DNA of 64,000 nt from Limnomonas spitsbergensis. Lineage: Eukaryota; Chlorophyta; Chlorophyceae; Chlamydomonadales. The position numbers and the translations under genes were made by a program. Positions within the stretch are counted from its first letter, which is position 1. Each line of letters begins with the position of its first letter. The stretch is taken from the NCBI GenBank assembly GCA_037349105.1, contig JAYJMM010000036.1, positions 4,686,001 through 4,750,000 of the forward strand, written 5' to 3'. The notes under the pieces were generated by a model. That model worked only from the letters and a program-made list of their open reading frames with translations, searched no databases and was not told where the DNA came from. Below, one piece after another: positions 1-14,700 of this stretch.

Positions 1-110
1 CAGAGCCTAGGGTTCAGGGTGTAGGTTTCAGGGTCTAGGGTTCAGGGTCTAGGGTTCAGGGTTCAGGGCCTAGGGTTCAGGGTTTAGGGTTAAGGCCACC
101 AGCAGCCAGG
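1..110. repeat. degenerate telomere-like repeat tract
   Basis: A run of seven-base-like units such as TTCAGGG, TCTAGGG and TTTAGGG. This resembles the plant-type telomere repeat but is heavily mutated and interstitial. Confidence 0.75.
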
Positions 111-734
111 CCACTATCTTTGGGTACCGAGGGCACGCTCAAGGGTGGGATGGGGTGTGATAAGGGAGTTGCAGGTCCGTATCCTTTTGAGTGGTTTAAG
201 ATGTGTCTTTAAAACATGTGTCGTTAACATGTGTCCTGGACATGAGTCGTTAAGGAGAGAGGGAGTGTATAATGCCACAACATATACGCGGGAGGGGGGA
301 TGCTCACTGCCGATGGTGTCTTTTGCTTGCTGAGGTCCCCTCTGCTGCAATAAGATTCCGCTGATACCTGTATATATTTTCTGCGGTACCGACCATGCCC
401 TCTTAGCTGTGGATACATGGGTGGATGGGTGGGTGGGTGGGTGGGAGGGGGGCGGGAGGGCGGACATGCAAACCTGCCTTTATCTGCTTTAATAAGTGAG
501 TGGTGACAAAATACGACAATGGCAAAATGAAAAAATATTCAGCCGCCACGGGCTTACATCCCGCTCTTGCCACTAGCAACAGCCAGACTTTCTAGACGCC
601 AGAATCACAATTATCTCCGTTCACGTTGAAGCCTGTTCCCCTTTCCATCCACATCCAGTGTCAATTTTCATAGAAACACGCGGTTTTAGCTTTCAATAGC
701 ATCATCAATCACACCACCACCAGACGGATCATGG

Positions 735-968
735 TAACCAGGGTTTAGGGTCAAGGATTTAGGGTTAGGGGTTTCGAGACTTGGGTTTTGGGTTAAGGAT
801 TTAGGGTTCAGGGTTTCGGGACTTGGGTTAAGGGTTCAGGATTTAGGGTTCAGGGTTTTGGGACTTGGGTTTAGGGTTAAGGATTTAGGGTTTAGGGTTT
901 AGGGTTTAGGGACTTAAGTTAAGGGTTTAGGAACTTGGGTTTCGGGTTTTAGGTTTAGGGTTTTGCCT
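735..968. repeat. degenerate telomere-like repeat tract
   Basis: Dense TTTAGGG, TTCAGGG, TTAAGGA and ACTTGGG variants. It is the second such block in the first kilobase. Similar short blocks recur at about 5350, 20390, 23590, 42225 and 43450, mostly inside introns. Confidence 0.75.
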
Positions 969-1009
969 TTCAGTAGCATCAGCAACACACTACCACCTGA
1001 TGCCTCATC

Positions 1010-1432
1010 GTAACCATGATAATTTCCCACCAAAAATAAACTGTCTTTCAAGTGTGGAGCGTGCAGGGGCATCATCATCCACACATCCACCAGATGCATC
1101 ACCAAAACCTTTAACTTCAAATCATTATGAATCACGTCCGCACACAAAATTGTTGATCTGGTGTGCGTGGAGACTGGAGAGCATTGTCAGCCAAACCGCC
1201 ACCAGATGATTCATCAAAACCGCTACCTTTTAAATCATTTGAATCGTTTGCTCACACACAATTTTGTTAATCTGGTGTGCGTGGAGACTGGAGGGGCATT
1301 GCCAGCCAAACCGCCACCAGACGAGTCATCAAAACACCGTAACCTCCAAACGCTGTTGAATTTTTCCACACAACATTTGTTTACCTGTTGTGCGTGCAGG
1401 GGCATCATCAGCCAGACCGATATCAGGTGAGT
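1010..1432. repeat. tandem repeat of about 110 bp, about four diverged copies
   Basis: The phrase GTGTGCGTGGAGACTGGAG followed by a CATTGCCAGCCAAACCGCCACCAGA-like segment and an ATCATCAAAAC stretch recurs about every 110 bp with substitutions. It lies downstream of the RCC1-like gene. No coding potential was recognised in it. Confidence 0.65.
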
Positions 1433-2754
1433 CATCAATGCCGTACCGATCGCCATCTGCTCGCCGTTCAGGGGGTTCTGCGTCGTTTTCAAAGAGGGGG
1501 GGGGCACAATTTGAATGTAAGGTTTAGAATCAAGCCAGGATTTGAATGTGTCACAGACCTCCAGCACATGCCGAGCTCGTCGCTGAAATATTAGTTTTTC
1601 CTCAGACGAATGTATGGGGCTATTTTCGTTTGTGTTCATCAATTACATTTAAAATTTGAATCCAGGGAAGTTGGAAGCTCTGAGTGTACCAGGTATGTCC
1701 AGACTCCAGACTCCACCTTGAGAGGGCAGCCACTAGATGACCCCACACACCACAGATCTCCATCCCCCAAACACACATACCGGTACCCAAAGACACATAT
1801 CCAGATCTCAATATTCGATCCAGATCAACATATAGATTTAGATCTATAGATCACCAGGAAGAGAACCAGCATGAGGGGCATCAGCCACTCCAGCTGCGAG
1901 GTGACGCTGTTGCTCGTGCTCCCCTCGGATGCCCTCGCAGCTGCCCACCTACGCAGTTGAGAGGGCTCGGGCCATTGAACAACTGCAAAAGGAATAAGAC
2001 ACACGAATCGAGACAAGATCTGGGAAACTAGCCGCTTATGCTGGTGCTGCTTTTGGCCAATCTTGTCCCTGCCATCCTACGCAGAGAGCACATCTATCGT
2101 CGCCTAATTACGGCATATCTTACGTTCATTTCGCGATTCCTAGCTTCACCTGAGCTATGGGCCGGTTGCATATAGGTGCATGCTACCTGCTGTGGTCCAC
2201 ATTGTATCGGTCGTGGCCACAGGGCAGCCCCCCAAAGGTGACCTGGCGGGCACTGAAGGAAAGATTGCTGCACATGCCAGGTGTGAACTTGTCCCACCGT
2301 GGGCCGGGGTGTAGCTAAAGTATAGCTGAAGTATATATCTGGAGTGCGTTCAAATGAGCTAAATAAGCAAAGGTGGCAAGAGGGGAAAAGCTCGGTCTAT
2401 CATGGAGCAATTCCTGATAAACGAAAATATGCAAAAAGAAGAGGAAAAAAAATGAAAACGAGAAGGATAACGAAGGTGGGATCACGAGTCCCACAAGCCT
2501 GAACAAATTAGGAAACAATTGGGATTGAAGTGTGAAGCTTATGCGGCGCCTAGGGTCGCCCCCCTCCAAGAGCATAAACCCTGACTGAGACATTAATTGA
2601 ACTGCCGTTCACCTTACCATGCAAACCCCCTAAACACTCCAGCCCCCTCCCCCCTGTTGCATCACACTTGAACCTCACCCCCCTGCCCCCCCGCCCGCCT
2701 TGTCTTGAACCCTTTACCCTAAACCACCTGACGCCTCCCCCAGCCCTTGACCGC
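1433..2754. other. no gene recognised
   Basis: This flanks the 3' end of the RCC1-like gene. The short open frames are not supported by homology or splice signals. Nothing else was recognised. Confidence 0.5.
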
Positions 2755-5700
2755 TCACTTGATTTGCCTCTGGACGCCTTGCAGCAGGTGCAGGCAGCTG
2801 CTCCCCAGCGCGGACAACACACCAGTGTCATACACCTTAAAAATTGCCTGTTCATGGGAACAAAGGAGGGGGGGGAAGGGCATCATCTGAATGTAGATAC
2901 AGACCGAGATAAAGCCGCGGGACTCGATACCGAGGAGGAAATCTATCGACATTTTAAGGCAATTTTTAGGCATATAGACATTTTACTCCCCTACCCCAGC
3001 ATCTGCATCAAAGACATGCACGTTCATACATAGAACATGGTTCGATCCCCCCTGTTTCTTTGACTTGTACATCACTTCTTGATCACAGCTTATTTCAGAT
3101 TACCTCAGTTAAACTTCAGCTACATCACGGCATCACGGCCTACGGCCAGGGGGGCTGGTGCTGCGCAGTCCCTGCCGAGTCCCGACCCACTTTTTCCTTC
3201 TATAGGCTTGCTACTTCAATTCCCCACAACGCGCAATCTACGGTCCTGGCCTGTCCACCCTCCGGCTGACTCAAATTTAATTTGCGTGGTTACCAAAAAT
3301 GTTCCTCCACATAGTAGAGGGCATTTTGGGGTAGGCCGCTCAAGGTTCGGCCCCCCTTCGACTCAGAGGTTCCAGCCAAGCAGCCTACCTAATGAAGTCA
3401 AGTGCAGATTAATATAAACGCTGGAGCCCTCTACATTTGCCCTAGGCATTATTGCGAAACAGATCCGAACACGGATCCAGCGTTAGATCCAGCTGCAGAT
3501 CTACATTATATATGGATCTAGATATAAACCAACGAAACCGACCTGGTACACCGCCTGCACTGCCACCACGTCCACGTTATGGTCAGAGACAACCAGTGTA
3601 CTGCTGTTGATACCGCCTGTACCGCCTGGTGGGCCGCCCCGCGTACGGCTGGAGATGGCGGCAAAGGCAGCGCCTAAGCTGCGGGCTGCGGCGGAGCCGC
3701 CGCCCGCCGCCGTTGCGGGGGCCTGCGGGCCGCCGCTCCCCCCTGCCGTGTCCGCCGCTCCCTGCGGCTGCCCCTCATCCTCCGCTGGAGGCAGGGCGAA
3801 ACCGGAGACCAGAAAACCTTCCAGAGAGAGGTTGAGGACAGTTAGCAAGACCAGAAAAACCTTCCAGACAGAGGTTGAGGACAGTTTGCAACATCCCGCC
3901 TGTGCAAAGCCTGGACAGCATTCTCTCTAAGGCGTGGCTCAGGCTTGGGGGAGGGGAAGAAGGCCATGCATCTATATCGTCACTCCCATCCCAGTTCACA
4001 AGGAACAATATGCTTGGTGAGCTAGAGAAGGGATCGGGCGTTTACATCCTTCGGTTGGTCTGACCTTTTTTGCTCGTCCGAACTCTGTCAGAATATTCTG
4101 CACATGGATGGTCATGCCATGCGATCGGCAATTGACCACGATGCCGTATTAAGCTGTACATTTCGTCGCTGCCTGTTCTACAGGAGTTGACCGTACTCTG
4201 TACAGCAGCTCTTTACACTCCACCTCAAGTGAGCCGATCAACAAATAGCGCAGTGTGGCTACATACCCTGGCTGCCAGGCAAAGCAACCGATATGAACAG
4301 GGGTGTCATGAGGACGTCAAGGGGACCCGGGGCGCGTTCATATTGGCCCTTGGTGTCCACAACAGGATCATGTGGATAACACCCACATCAAGAACAAGGA
4401 CATGACACACTCAGTCCAAGCCAAGGCGACAGAAAAGAATATAGCTCCGAAAGCAAATATAATTGAAAAATAACTTTTGGTGTATAATTGATCCTATGGA
4501 CAGCCCACCTAGTGCTACGGCCGAACGGGTGGCCTCCTTTCTCCTCGCCCCAGGGTGCATTTATTCATGTATGTAAGTAATCCTGGCAGGGGAACCCTAA
4601 ACTACAAACCAAAACCTGGAGGGAAAACTTAACCACTAAATCTGCACCATGCCACACACCAGTAAACCCTGAACCCTAGTTGGTTGATAGTGCTTCTTTC
4701 GTCCTCTCTGCTGCCTTGTCTTTCTGTCGATAAGCGCTTCGGTTTGGGTTGTTGGTCTCTCTTCGGATCGCTCTGTCAGGCCCTTTCGAAAAAAGCTGTG
4801 GGTGGCTGCGTTAACTTTGTAATAACAACGATAAGAAGAATAAGAATAATAAAAACAAGCCTCGATAATAACCCTCAACCCGACACAGTGACATCACAGC
4901 AATGGTAACAGCGCGGACGCGGCCTAGGCCCATGCCGCGCTGTTTCCTAAACCCTCACGCCCCTGCGGGTCGTAGTTTTCTTTCTTTCTTTCATCACAGC
5001 ACTCCTTACCCCCCTCCCCCGACACACAACGCCCTAACGAGGTCCCACCTGACTTGCAGCAAGACTCTCCACCTAACCCTGAATCCTGAACACTCTGTTA
5101 TCCCAGTCTAGGCCACATTGCGATGATACATCACAGCACTCCATGCCCCTCCGGCCCTCCCCCCCAAACCCAACACACCCTCTCCAGGCCCCACCTGACT
5201 TGCAGCAAAACTTTATACATGAACCCTGAATCCTGAACCTCCTGTCACACCAGTCCAGGCCCAATCTTGAGGCGAGCACAGGTTCTCTATGACCAGAATA
5301 AGACCCTGGGAACCCACAACCTCAACAAACGACAGCCCCGCCAACGAATCAGGGTTTAGGGTATAGAGTTTGGGGGTTAGGGTTTAGGGTGTAAGGTTAC
5401 ACAGACGCTAAATATCACAACACATCACAAAATATCGTTATCATAGACCTACATGACACAAATACAGGTAACACACACAGATCCTACCGGGCAAGGTCTC
5501 GCCTGAGCACCTGACCAGTGGCAACACTCTCTGCATTAGCCTGTTGCGCCGTATTTCAGAAACCATACAAGTAATTACGGTCCCTGCCTGGTAAAAGTAG
5601 CTGAATTTGCCTTGGAATTACGGTGACTGACCCTCAGCTACGTAATTCCGCCACTGTAAGGGCTGTAATTAGTAGAGCACTGGTGGCAACACTCTGTGCA

Positions 5701-8700
5701 TTAGCCTGTTGCGCCCTGCCCAGGACCCACCTGCTGAGGAGAACAAGTCCTCAATGGCCGAGATGAGAACCGAGGTCCCCAGAACGCTACGTGTTTCAGG
5801 AAGCTGTGCGGAAGCTGCCGACGCCTGCACAGCCCTTGCGGCTGCCGTCGCGTGCGTCGCTGCCGCCACTGCTGCTCCGGGAGGCGTGGGGGCGGGGGCG
5901 CAGGCAGCACATAGCTCCACCAAGCCATGGTGCAGGGGTTCCAGGGGCGCCAACCCGCGGCCGTGTAGCCGGCTGTTGCACGGCCCCAGGGCTATCCGCT
6001 CACCCGGCCCAAAAACACGCATCACGACGAGGGAGTGGTCCCCGCCTGCTTACACCAGAAAGAGGGGGACGGTTCTATTATCATGTTGCGGCCGCCTTGC
6101 TAATAGAAGCGGGCAGTTGATTAGCTTGCAGTTACCTGCAGGGTTACAATCTGTCTTCAGCCTTATTATTAAAGGTTGTTAAAGAGGTCCAAGGTGGGTG
6201 GGGTTAAAGCGAGAGGTGCACGGGTTAAGCGTCATGGGGGCGGGGTTTAAGTTAGAGGTGCACATGGTTTAGGGTCATGGGGTGGGGTGAACGGTTGAGG
6301 TGGGCGAGGTTTAGGGTCATGGGGGTGGGGTGAACGGTTGAGGTGGGCGAGGTTTAGGGTCATGGGGGTGGGGTTTAAGTTAGAGGTGCACATGTTTTGG
6401 GGTCATGGGGGTGGGGTGAAGGGTTGAGGTGGGCAAGGTTTAGGGTCATGGGGGTGGGGTGAACGGTTAAGGTGGGCGAGGTTTAGGGTCATGGGGGTGG
6501 GGTGAACGGTTGAGGTGCACATGGTTTAGGGTCATAGGGGTGGGGTGAACGGTTGAGGTGGGCGAGGTTTAGGGTCATGGGGGTGGGGTGAACGGTTGAG
6601 GTGCACATGGTATAGGGTCATGGGGGTGGGGTGAACGGTGAAGGTGGGCGAGGTTTAGGGTCATGGGGGTGGGGTGAACGGTTGAGGTGGGCGAGGTTTA
6701 GGGTCATGAGGGTGGGGTGAAGGGTTGAGGTGGGCGAGGTTAAAATTGAAGGTAGGCAGGGTGAAAAGGTTCAATAGGGTGGGGTGGGTTAAGGAGGTGA
6801 GGTGGGCGGAGTTTAGGGTAGAGGGGGGACGGGGTGAAGTGTCAAGGCCATGGTGAGGTCTTGCAGGGGGCAAGGTTGGGGTTAGATGGGGTTTGGGGTT
6901 GGAGTTTAACGGACAATGGCTTAAGGATCATGGGCATCAGTTTTCCGGTCGAGCAGGTTGGCACCAGGGTCCCATGGGTTAAGGGTTTAGGCCTCATGGC
7001 CAAGGATCTAGGGCTGAAGGGTCAGCCCAGCCTGTATGAGTCCAGAGGGGACCACTGCACATGCTATCAGCAGAGTGCACAGCCCTACACCCTTAACCCT
7101 GTGCACATGCTATCAGTAGAGTGCACAACCCTACACCCTTAGCCCTGTGCACATGCTATCAGTAGAGTGCACAACCCTACACCCTTAGCCCTGTGCACAT
7201 GCTATCAGTAGAGTGCACAACCCTACACCCTTAGCCCTGTGCACATGCTATCAGTAGAGTGCACAACCCTACACCCTTAGCCCTGTGCACATGCTATCAG
7301 TAGAGTGCACAACCCTACACCCTAAGCCCTGTGCACATGCTATCAGTAGAGTGCACCACCCTACACCCTAAGCCCTGTGCACATGCTATCAGTAGAGTGC
7401 ACAACCCTACACCCTAAGCCCTGTGCACATGCTATCAGTAGAGTGCACAACCCTACACCCTAAGCCCTGTGCACATGCTATCAGTAGAGTGCACAACCCT
7501 ACACCCTAAGCCCTGTGCACATGCTATCAGTAGAGTGCACAACCCTACACCCTAAGCCCTGTGCACATGCTATCAGTAGAGTGCACAACCCTACACCCTA
7601 CGCCCTGTGCACATGCTATCAGTAGAGTGCACAACCCTACACCCTAAGCCCTGTGCACATGCTATCAGTAGAGTGCACAACCCTACACCCTAAGCCCTGT
7701 GCACATGCTATCAGTAGAGTGCACAACCCTACACCCTAAGCCCTGTGCACATGCTATCAGTAGAGTGCACAACCCTACACCCTAAGCCCTGTGCACATGC
7801 TATCAGTAGAGTGCACAACCCTACACCCTAAGCCCTGTGCACATGCTATCAGTAGAGTGCACAACCCTACACCCTAAGCCCTGTGCACATGCTATCAGTA
7901 GAGTGCACAACCCTACACCCTAAGCCCTGTGCACATGCTATCAGTAGAGTGCACAACCCTACACCCTAAGCCCTGTGCACATGCTATCAGTAGAGTGCAC
8001 AACCCTACACCCTAAGCCCTGTGCACATGCTATCAGTAGAGTGCACAACCCTACACCCTAAGCCCTGTGCACATGCTATCAGTAGAGTGCACAACCCTAC
8101 ACCCTAAGCCCTGTGCACATGCTATCAGTAGAGTGCACAACCCTACACCCTAAGCCCTGTGCACATGCTATCAGTAGAGTGCACAACCCTACACCCTAAG
8201 CCCTGTGCACATGCTATCAGTAGAGTGCACAACCCTACACCCTAAGCCCTGTGCACATGCTATCAGTAGAGTGCACAACCCTACACCCTTAGCCCTGTGC
8301 ACATGCTATCAGTAGAGTGCACAACCCTACACCCTAAGCCCTGTGCACATGCTATCAGTAGAGTGCACAACCCTACACCCTAAGCCCTGTGCACATGCTA
8401 TCAGTAGAGTGCACAACCCTACACCCTAAGCCATGTGCACATGCTATCAGTAGAGTGCACAACCCTACACCCTAAGCCCTGTGCACATGCTATCAGTAGA
8501 GTGCACAACCCTACACCCTAAGCCCTGTGCACATGCTATCAGTAGAGTGCACAACCCTACACCCTAAGCCATGTGCACATGCTATCAGTAGAGTGCACAA
8601 CCCTACACCCTAAGCCCTGTGCACATGCTATCAGTAGAGTGCACAACCCTACACCCTAAGCCCTGTGCACATGCTATCAGTAGAGTGCACAACCCTACAC

Positions 8701-11700
8701 CCTTAGCCCTGTGCACATGCTATCAGTAGAGTGCACAACCCTACACCCTAAGCCCTGTGCACATGCTATCAGTAGAGTGCACAACCCTACACCCTTAGCC
8801 CTGTGCACATGCTATCAGTAGAGTGCACAACCCTACACCCTAAGCCCTGTGCACATGCTATCAGTAGAGTGCACAACCCTACACCCTAAGCCCTGTGCAC
8901 ATGCTATCAGTAGAGTGCACAACCCTACACCCTAAGCCCTGTGCACATGCTATCAGTAGAGTGCACAACCCTACACCATAAGCCATGTGCACATGCTATC
9001 AGTAGAGTGCACAACCCTACACCCTAAGCCCTGTACACATGCTATCAGTAGAGTGCACAACCCTACACCCTAAGCCCTGTGCACATGCTATCAGTAGAGT
9101 GCACAACCCTACACCCTTAGCCCTGTGCACATGCTATCAGTAGAGTACTCAACCCTACACCCTTAGCCCTGTGCACATGCTATCAGTAGAGTGCACAACC
9201 CTACACCCTAAGCCATGTGCACATGCTATCAGTATAGTACTCAACCCTACACCCTAAGCCCTGTGCACATGCTATCAGTAGAGTGCACCACCCTACACCC
9301 TAAGCCCTGTGCACATGCTATCAGTAGAGTGCACAACCCTACACCCTAAGCCCTGTGCACATGCTATCAGTAGAGTGCACAACCCTACACCCTTAGCCCT
9401 GTCCACATGCTATCAGTAGAGTGCACAACCCTACACCCTAAGCCCTGTGCACATGCTATCAGTAGAGTGCACAACCATACACCCTTAGCCCTGTCCACAT
9501 GCTATCAGTAGAGTGCACAACCCTACACCCTAAGCCCTGTGCACATGCTATCAGTAGAGTGCACAACCCTACACCCTAAGCCCTGTGCACATGCTATCAG
9601 TAGAGTGCACAACCCTACACCCTTAGCCCTGTGCACATGTTATCAGTAGAGTGCACAACCCTACACCCTAAGCCCTGTGCACATGCTATCAGTAGAGTGC
9701 ACAACCCTACACCCTAAGCCCTGTCCACATGCTATCAGTAGAGTGCACAACCCTACACCCTAAGCCCTGTGCACATGCTATCAGTAGAGTGCACAACCCT
9801 ACACCCTAAGCCCTGTGCACATGCTATCAGTAGAGTGCACAACCCTACACCCTAAGCCCTGTGCACATGCTATCAGTAGAGTGCACAACCCTACACCCTT
9901 AGCCCTGTGCACATGCTATCAGTAGAGTGCACAACCCTACACCCTAAGCCCTGTGCACATGCTATCAGTAGAGTGCACAACCCTACACCCTAAGCCCTGT
10001 GCACATGCTATCAGTAGAGTGCACAACCCTACACCCTAAGCCCTGTGCACATGCTATCAGTAGAGTGCACAACCCTACACCCTAAGCCCTGTGCACATGC
10101 TATCAGTAGAGTGCACAACCCTACACCCTAAGCCCTGTGCACATGCTATCAGTAGAGTGCACAACCCTACACCCTTAGCCCTGTGCACATGCTATCAGTA
10201 GAGTGCACAACCCTACACCCTAAGCCCTGTACTCATGCTATCAGTAGAGTGCACAACCCTACACCCTAAGCCCTGTGCACATGCTATCAGTAGAGTGCAC
10301 AACCCTACACCCTAAGCCCTGTGCACATGCTATCAGTAGAGTGCACAACCCTACACCCTTAGCCCTGTGCACATGCTATCAGTAGAGTGCACAGCCCTAC
10401 ACCTTAAGCCATGTGCACATGCTATCAGTAGAGTGCACAACCCTACACCCTAAGCCCTGTGCACATGCTATCAGTAGAGTGCACAACCCTACACCCTAAG
10501 CCCTGTGCACATGCTATCAGTAGAGTGCACAACCCTACACCCTAAGCCCTGTGCACATGCTATCAGTAGAGTGCACAACCCTACACCCTAAGCCCTGTGC
10601 ACATGCTATCAGTAGAGTGCACAACCCTACACCCTAAGCCCTGTGCACATGCTATCAGTAGAGTGCACAACCCTACACCCTTAACCCTGTGCACATGCTA
10701 TCAGTAGAGTGCACAACCCTACACCCTAAGCCCTGTCCACATGCTATCAGTAGAGTGCACAACCCTACACCCTTAACCCTGTGCACATGCTATCAGTAGA
10801 GTGCACAACCCTACACCCTAAGCCCTGTGCACATGCTATCAGTAGAGTGCACAACCCTACACCCTAAGCCCTGTGCACATGCTACCAGTAGAGTGCACAA
10901 CCCTACACCCTAAGCCCTGTGCACATGCTATCAGTAGAGTGCACAACCCTACACCCTAAGCCCTGTGCACATGCTACCAGTAGAGTGCAAACCCTACACC
11001 CTAAGCCCTGTGCACATGCTATCAGTAGAGTGCACAACCCTACACCCTAAGCCCTGTGCACATGCTATCAGTAGAGTGCACAACCCTACACCCTAAGCCC
11101 TGTGCACATGCTATCAGTAGAGTGCACAACCCTACACCCTAAGCCCTGTGCACATGCTATCAGTAGAGTGCACAACCCTACACCCTTAGCCATGTGCACA
11201 TGCTATCAGTAGAGTGCACAACCCTACACCCTTAGCCCTGTGCACATGCTATCAGCAGAGTGCACAACCCTACACCCTAAGCCCTGTGCACATGCTATCA
11301 GTAGAGTGCACAACCCTACACCCTAAGCCCTGTGCACATGCTATCAGTAGAGTGCACAACCCTACACCCTTAGCCCTGTCCACATGCTATCAGTAGAGTG
11401 CACAACCCTACACCCTAAGCCCTGTGCACATGCTATCAGTAGAGTGCACAACCATACACCCTTAGCCCTGTCCACATGCTATCAGTAGAGTGCACAACCC
11501 TACACCCTAAGCCCTGTGCACATGCTATCAGTAGAGTGCACAACCCTACACCCTAAGCCCTGTGCACATGCTATCAGTAGAGTGCACAACCCTACACCCT
11601 TAGCCCTGTGCACATGTTATCAGTAGAGTGCACAACCCTACACCCTAAGCCCTGTGCACATGCTATCAGTAGAGTGCACAACCCTACACCCTAAGCCCTG

Positions 11701-14700
11701 TCCACATGCTATCAGTAGAGTGCACAACCCTACACCCTAAGCCCTGTGCACATGCTATCAGTAGAGTGCACAACCCTACACCCTAAGCCCTGTGCACATG
11801 CTATCAGTAGAGTGCACAACCCTACACCCTAAGCCCTGTGCACATGCTATCAGTAGAGTGCACAACCCTACACCCTTAGCCCTGTGCACATGCTATCAGT
11901 AGAGTGCACAACCCTACACCCTAAGCCCTGTGCACATGCTATCAGTAGAGTGCACAACCCTACACCCTAAGCCCTGTGCACATGCTATCAGTAGAGTGCA
12001 CAACCCTACACCCTAAGCCCTGTGCACATGCTATCAGTAGAGTGCACAACCCTACACCCTAAGCCCTGTGCACATGCTATCAGTAGAGTGCACAACCCTA
12101 CACCCTAAGCCCTGTGCACATGCTATCAGTAGAGTGCACAACCCTACACCCTTAGCCCTGTGCACATGCTATCAGTAGAGTGCACAACCCTACACCCTAA
12201 GCCCTGTACTCATGCTATCAGTAGAGTGCACAACCCTACACCCTAAGCCCTGTGCACATGCTATCAGTAGAGTGCACAACCCTACACCCTAAGCCCTGTG
12301 CACATGCTATCAGTAGAGTGCACAACCCTACACCCTTAGCCCTGTGCACATGCTATCAGTAGAGTGCACAGCCCTACACCTTAAGCCATGTGCACATGCT
12401 ATCAGTAGAGTGCACAACCCTACACCCTAAGCCCTGTGCACATGCTATCAGTAGAGTGCACAACCCTACACCCTAAGCCCTGTGCACATGCTATCAGTAG
12501 AGTGCACAACCCTACACCCTAAGCCCTGTGCACATGCTATCAGTAGAGTGCACAACCCTACACCCTAAGCCCTGTGCACATGCTATCAGTAGAGTGCACA
12601 ACCCTACACCCTAAGCCCTGTGCACATGCTATCAGTAGAGTGCACAACCCTACACCCTTAACCCTGTGCACATGCTATCAGTAGAGTGCACAACCCTACA
12701 CCCTAAGCCCTGTCCACATGCTATCAGTAGAGTGCACAACCCTACACCCTTAACCCTGTGCACATGCTATCAGTAGAGTGCACAACCCTACACCCTAAGC
12801 CCTGTGCACATGCTATCAGTAGAGTGCACAACCCTACACCCTAAGCCCTGTGCACATGCTACCAGTAGAGTGCACAACCCTACACCCTAAGCCCTGTGCA
12901 CATGCTATCAGTAGAGTGCACAACCCTACACCCTAAGCCCTGTGCACATGCTACCAGTAGAGTGCAAACCCTACACCCTAAGCCCTGTGCACATGCTATC
13001 AGTAGAGTGCACAACCCTACACCCTAAGCCCTGTGCACATGCTATCAGTAGAGTGCACAACCCTACACCCTAAGCCCTGTGCACATGCTATCAGTAGAGT
13101 GCACAACCCTACACCCTAAGCCCTGTGCACATGCTATCAGTAGAGTGCACAACCCTACACCCTTAGCCATGTGCACATGCTATCAGTAGAGTGCACAACC
13201 CTACACCCTTAGCCCTGTGCACATGCTATCAGCAGAGTGCACAACCCTACACCCTAAGCCCTGTGCACATGCTATCAGTAGAGTGCACAACCCTACACCC
13301 TAAGCCCTGTGCACATGCTATCAGTAGAGTGCAGAGGCACAACCAATTCGTATGCTTGGAAGCGGGGTGCCACAGCGACACCGACTGTTCCTTGTACTCC
13401 TGGCGAGTCTATACCTGGCGTTCTTGACTAAGGGTGAGACTATCCACCCAAACCCTAAACCCAAACCCTAAACCCGGGGGACGCAGCATTGACGGAAACA
13501 ATCCTCCCTGAGCCATATTTCCACTTAAGTAAGGGTAAGGGAGGAAACAGAGGAGGCCCCAAAGAGTTTGCCTATCTCCTGTTTTATTTCGTTTGGCCCA
13601 GCCTGCTTTGGAACCAGCATGCTCAATGGCAGCAATCAAAAACGAGTATGAGCTTTCAAATTCCAACCCTACACACACACAGTCCTCTCTTGTGCCACAC
13701 ATAAGTGCCGGTCGGGATATTCCCGAACCCAACACACGTTTCCTCTTCCTACTACGCATAGCCGTCCAAGCAACCATCCACCCCATACAAGTGCCCCACC
13801 CCCCACCCCTCCTACACCAACATTCCTGCCCTTCAAACAGGCATCAAACAAGAGTGCTGGCAGGTGGGACAGGCCCTCCGTCATCGCCCCCACATTAACT
13901 GCCCCTCACACCTGCCACAACGAAGAGGACTGGCAGGTGGGACAGGCCCTCCGTCATCGCCCCCACATTGACTGCCCCTCACACCTGCCACAACGAAGAG
14001 GACTGGCAGGTGAGACAGGCCCTCCGTCATCGCCCCCACATTGACTGCCCCTCACACCTGCCACAACGAAGAGGACTGGCAGGTGGGACAGGCCCTCCGT
14101 CATCGCCCCCACATTAACTGCCCCTCGCACCTGCCACAACGAAGAGGACTGGCAGGTGGGACAGGCCCTCCGTCATCGCCCCCACATTGACTGCCCCTCA
14201 CACCTGCCATAACGAAGAGGACTGGCAGGTGGGACAGGCCCTCCGTCATCGCCCCCACATTAACTGCCCCTCACACCTGCCACAACGAAGAGGACTGGCA
14301 GGTGGGACAGGCCCTCCGTCATCGCCCCCACATTGACTGCCCCTCACACCTGCCACAACGAAGAGGACTGGCAGGTGGGACAGGCCCTCCGTCATCGCCC
14401 CCACATTAACTGCCCCTCACACCTGCCACAACGAAGAGGACTGGCAGGTGGGACAGGCCCTCCGTCATCGCCCCCACATTACCTGCCCCTCACACCTGCC
14501 ACAATGAAGAGGACTGGCAGGTGGGACAGGCCCTCCGTCATCGCCCCCACATTAACTGCCCCTCACACCTGCCACAATGAAGAGGACTGGCAGGTGGGAC
14601 AGGCCCTCCGTCATCGCCCCCACATAACCTGCCCCTCACACCTGCCTCACACCTGCCACCCACCGGCCTCACTGCCACAATGCCTCACTGCCACACACCT

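Noticed and set aside
1..970. True chromosome end
   Set aside because: The telomere-like units are degenerate and occur throughout the window, so they do not mark an end.
13850..14640. CRISPR-like direct repeats
   Set aside because: The repeats are contiguous with no unique spacers, and the context is a eukaryotic intron.
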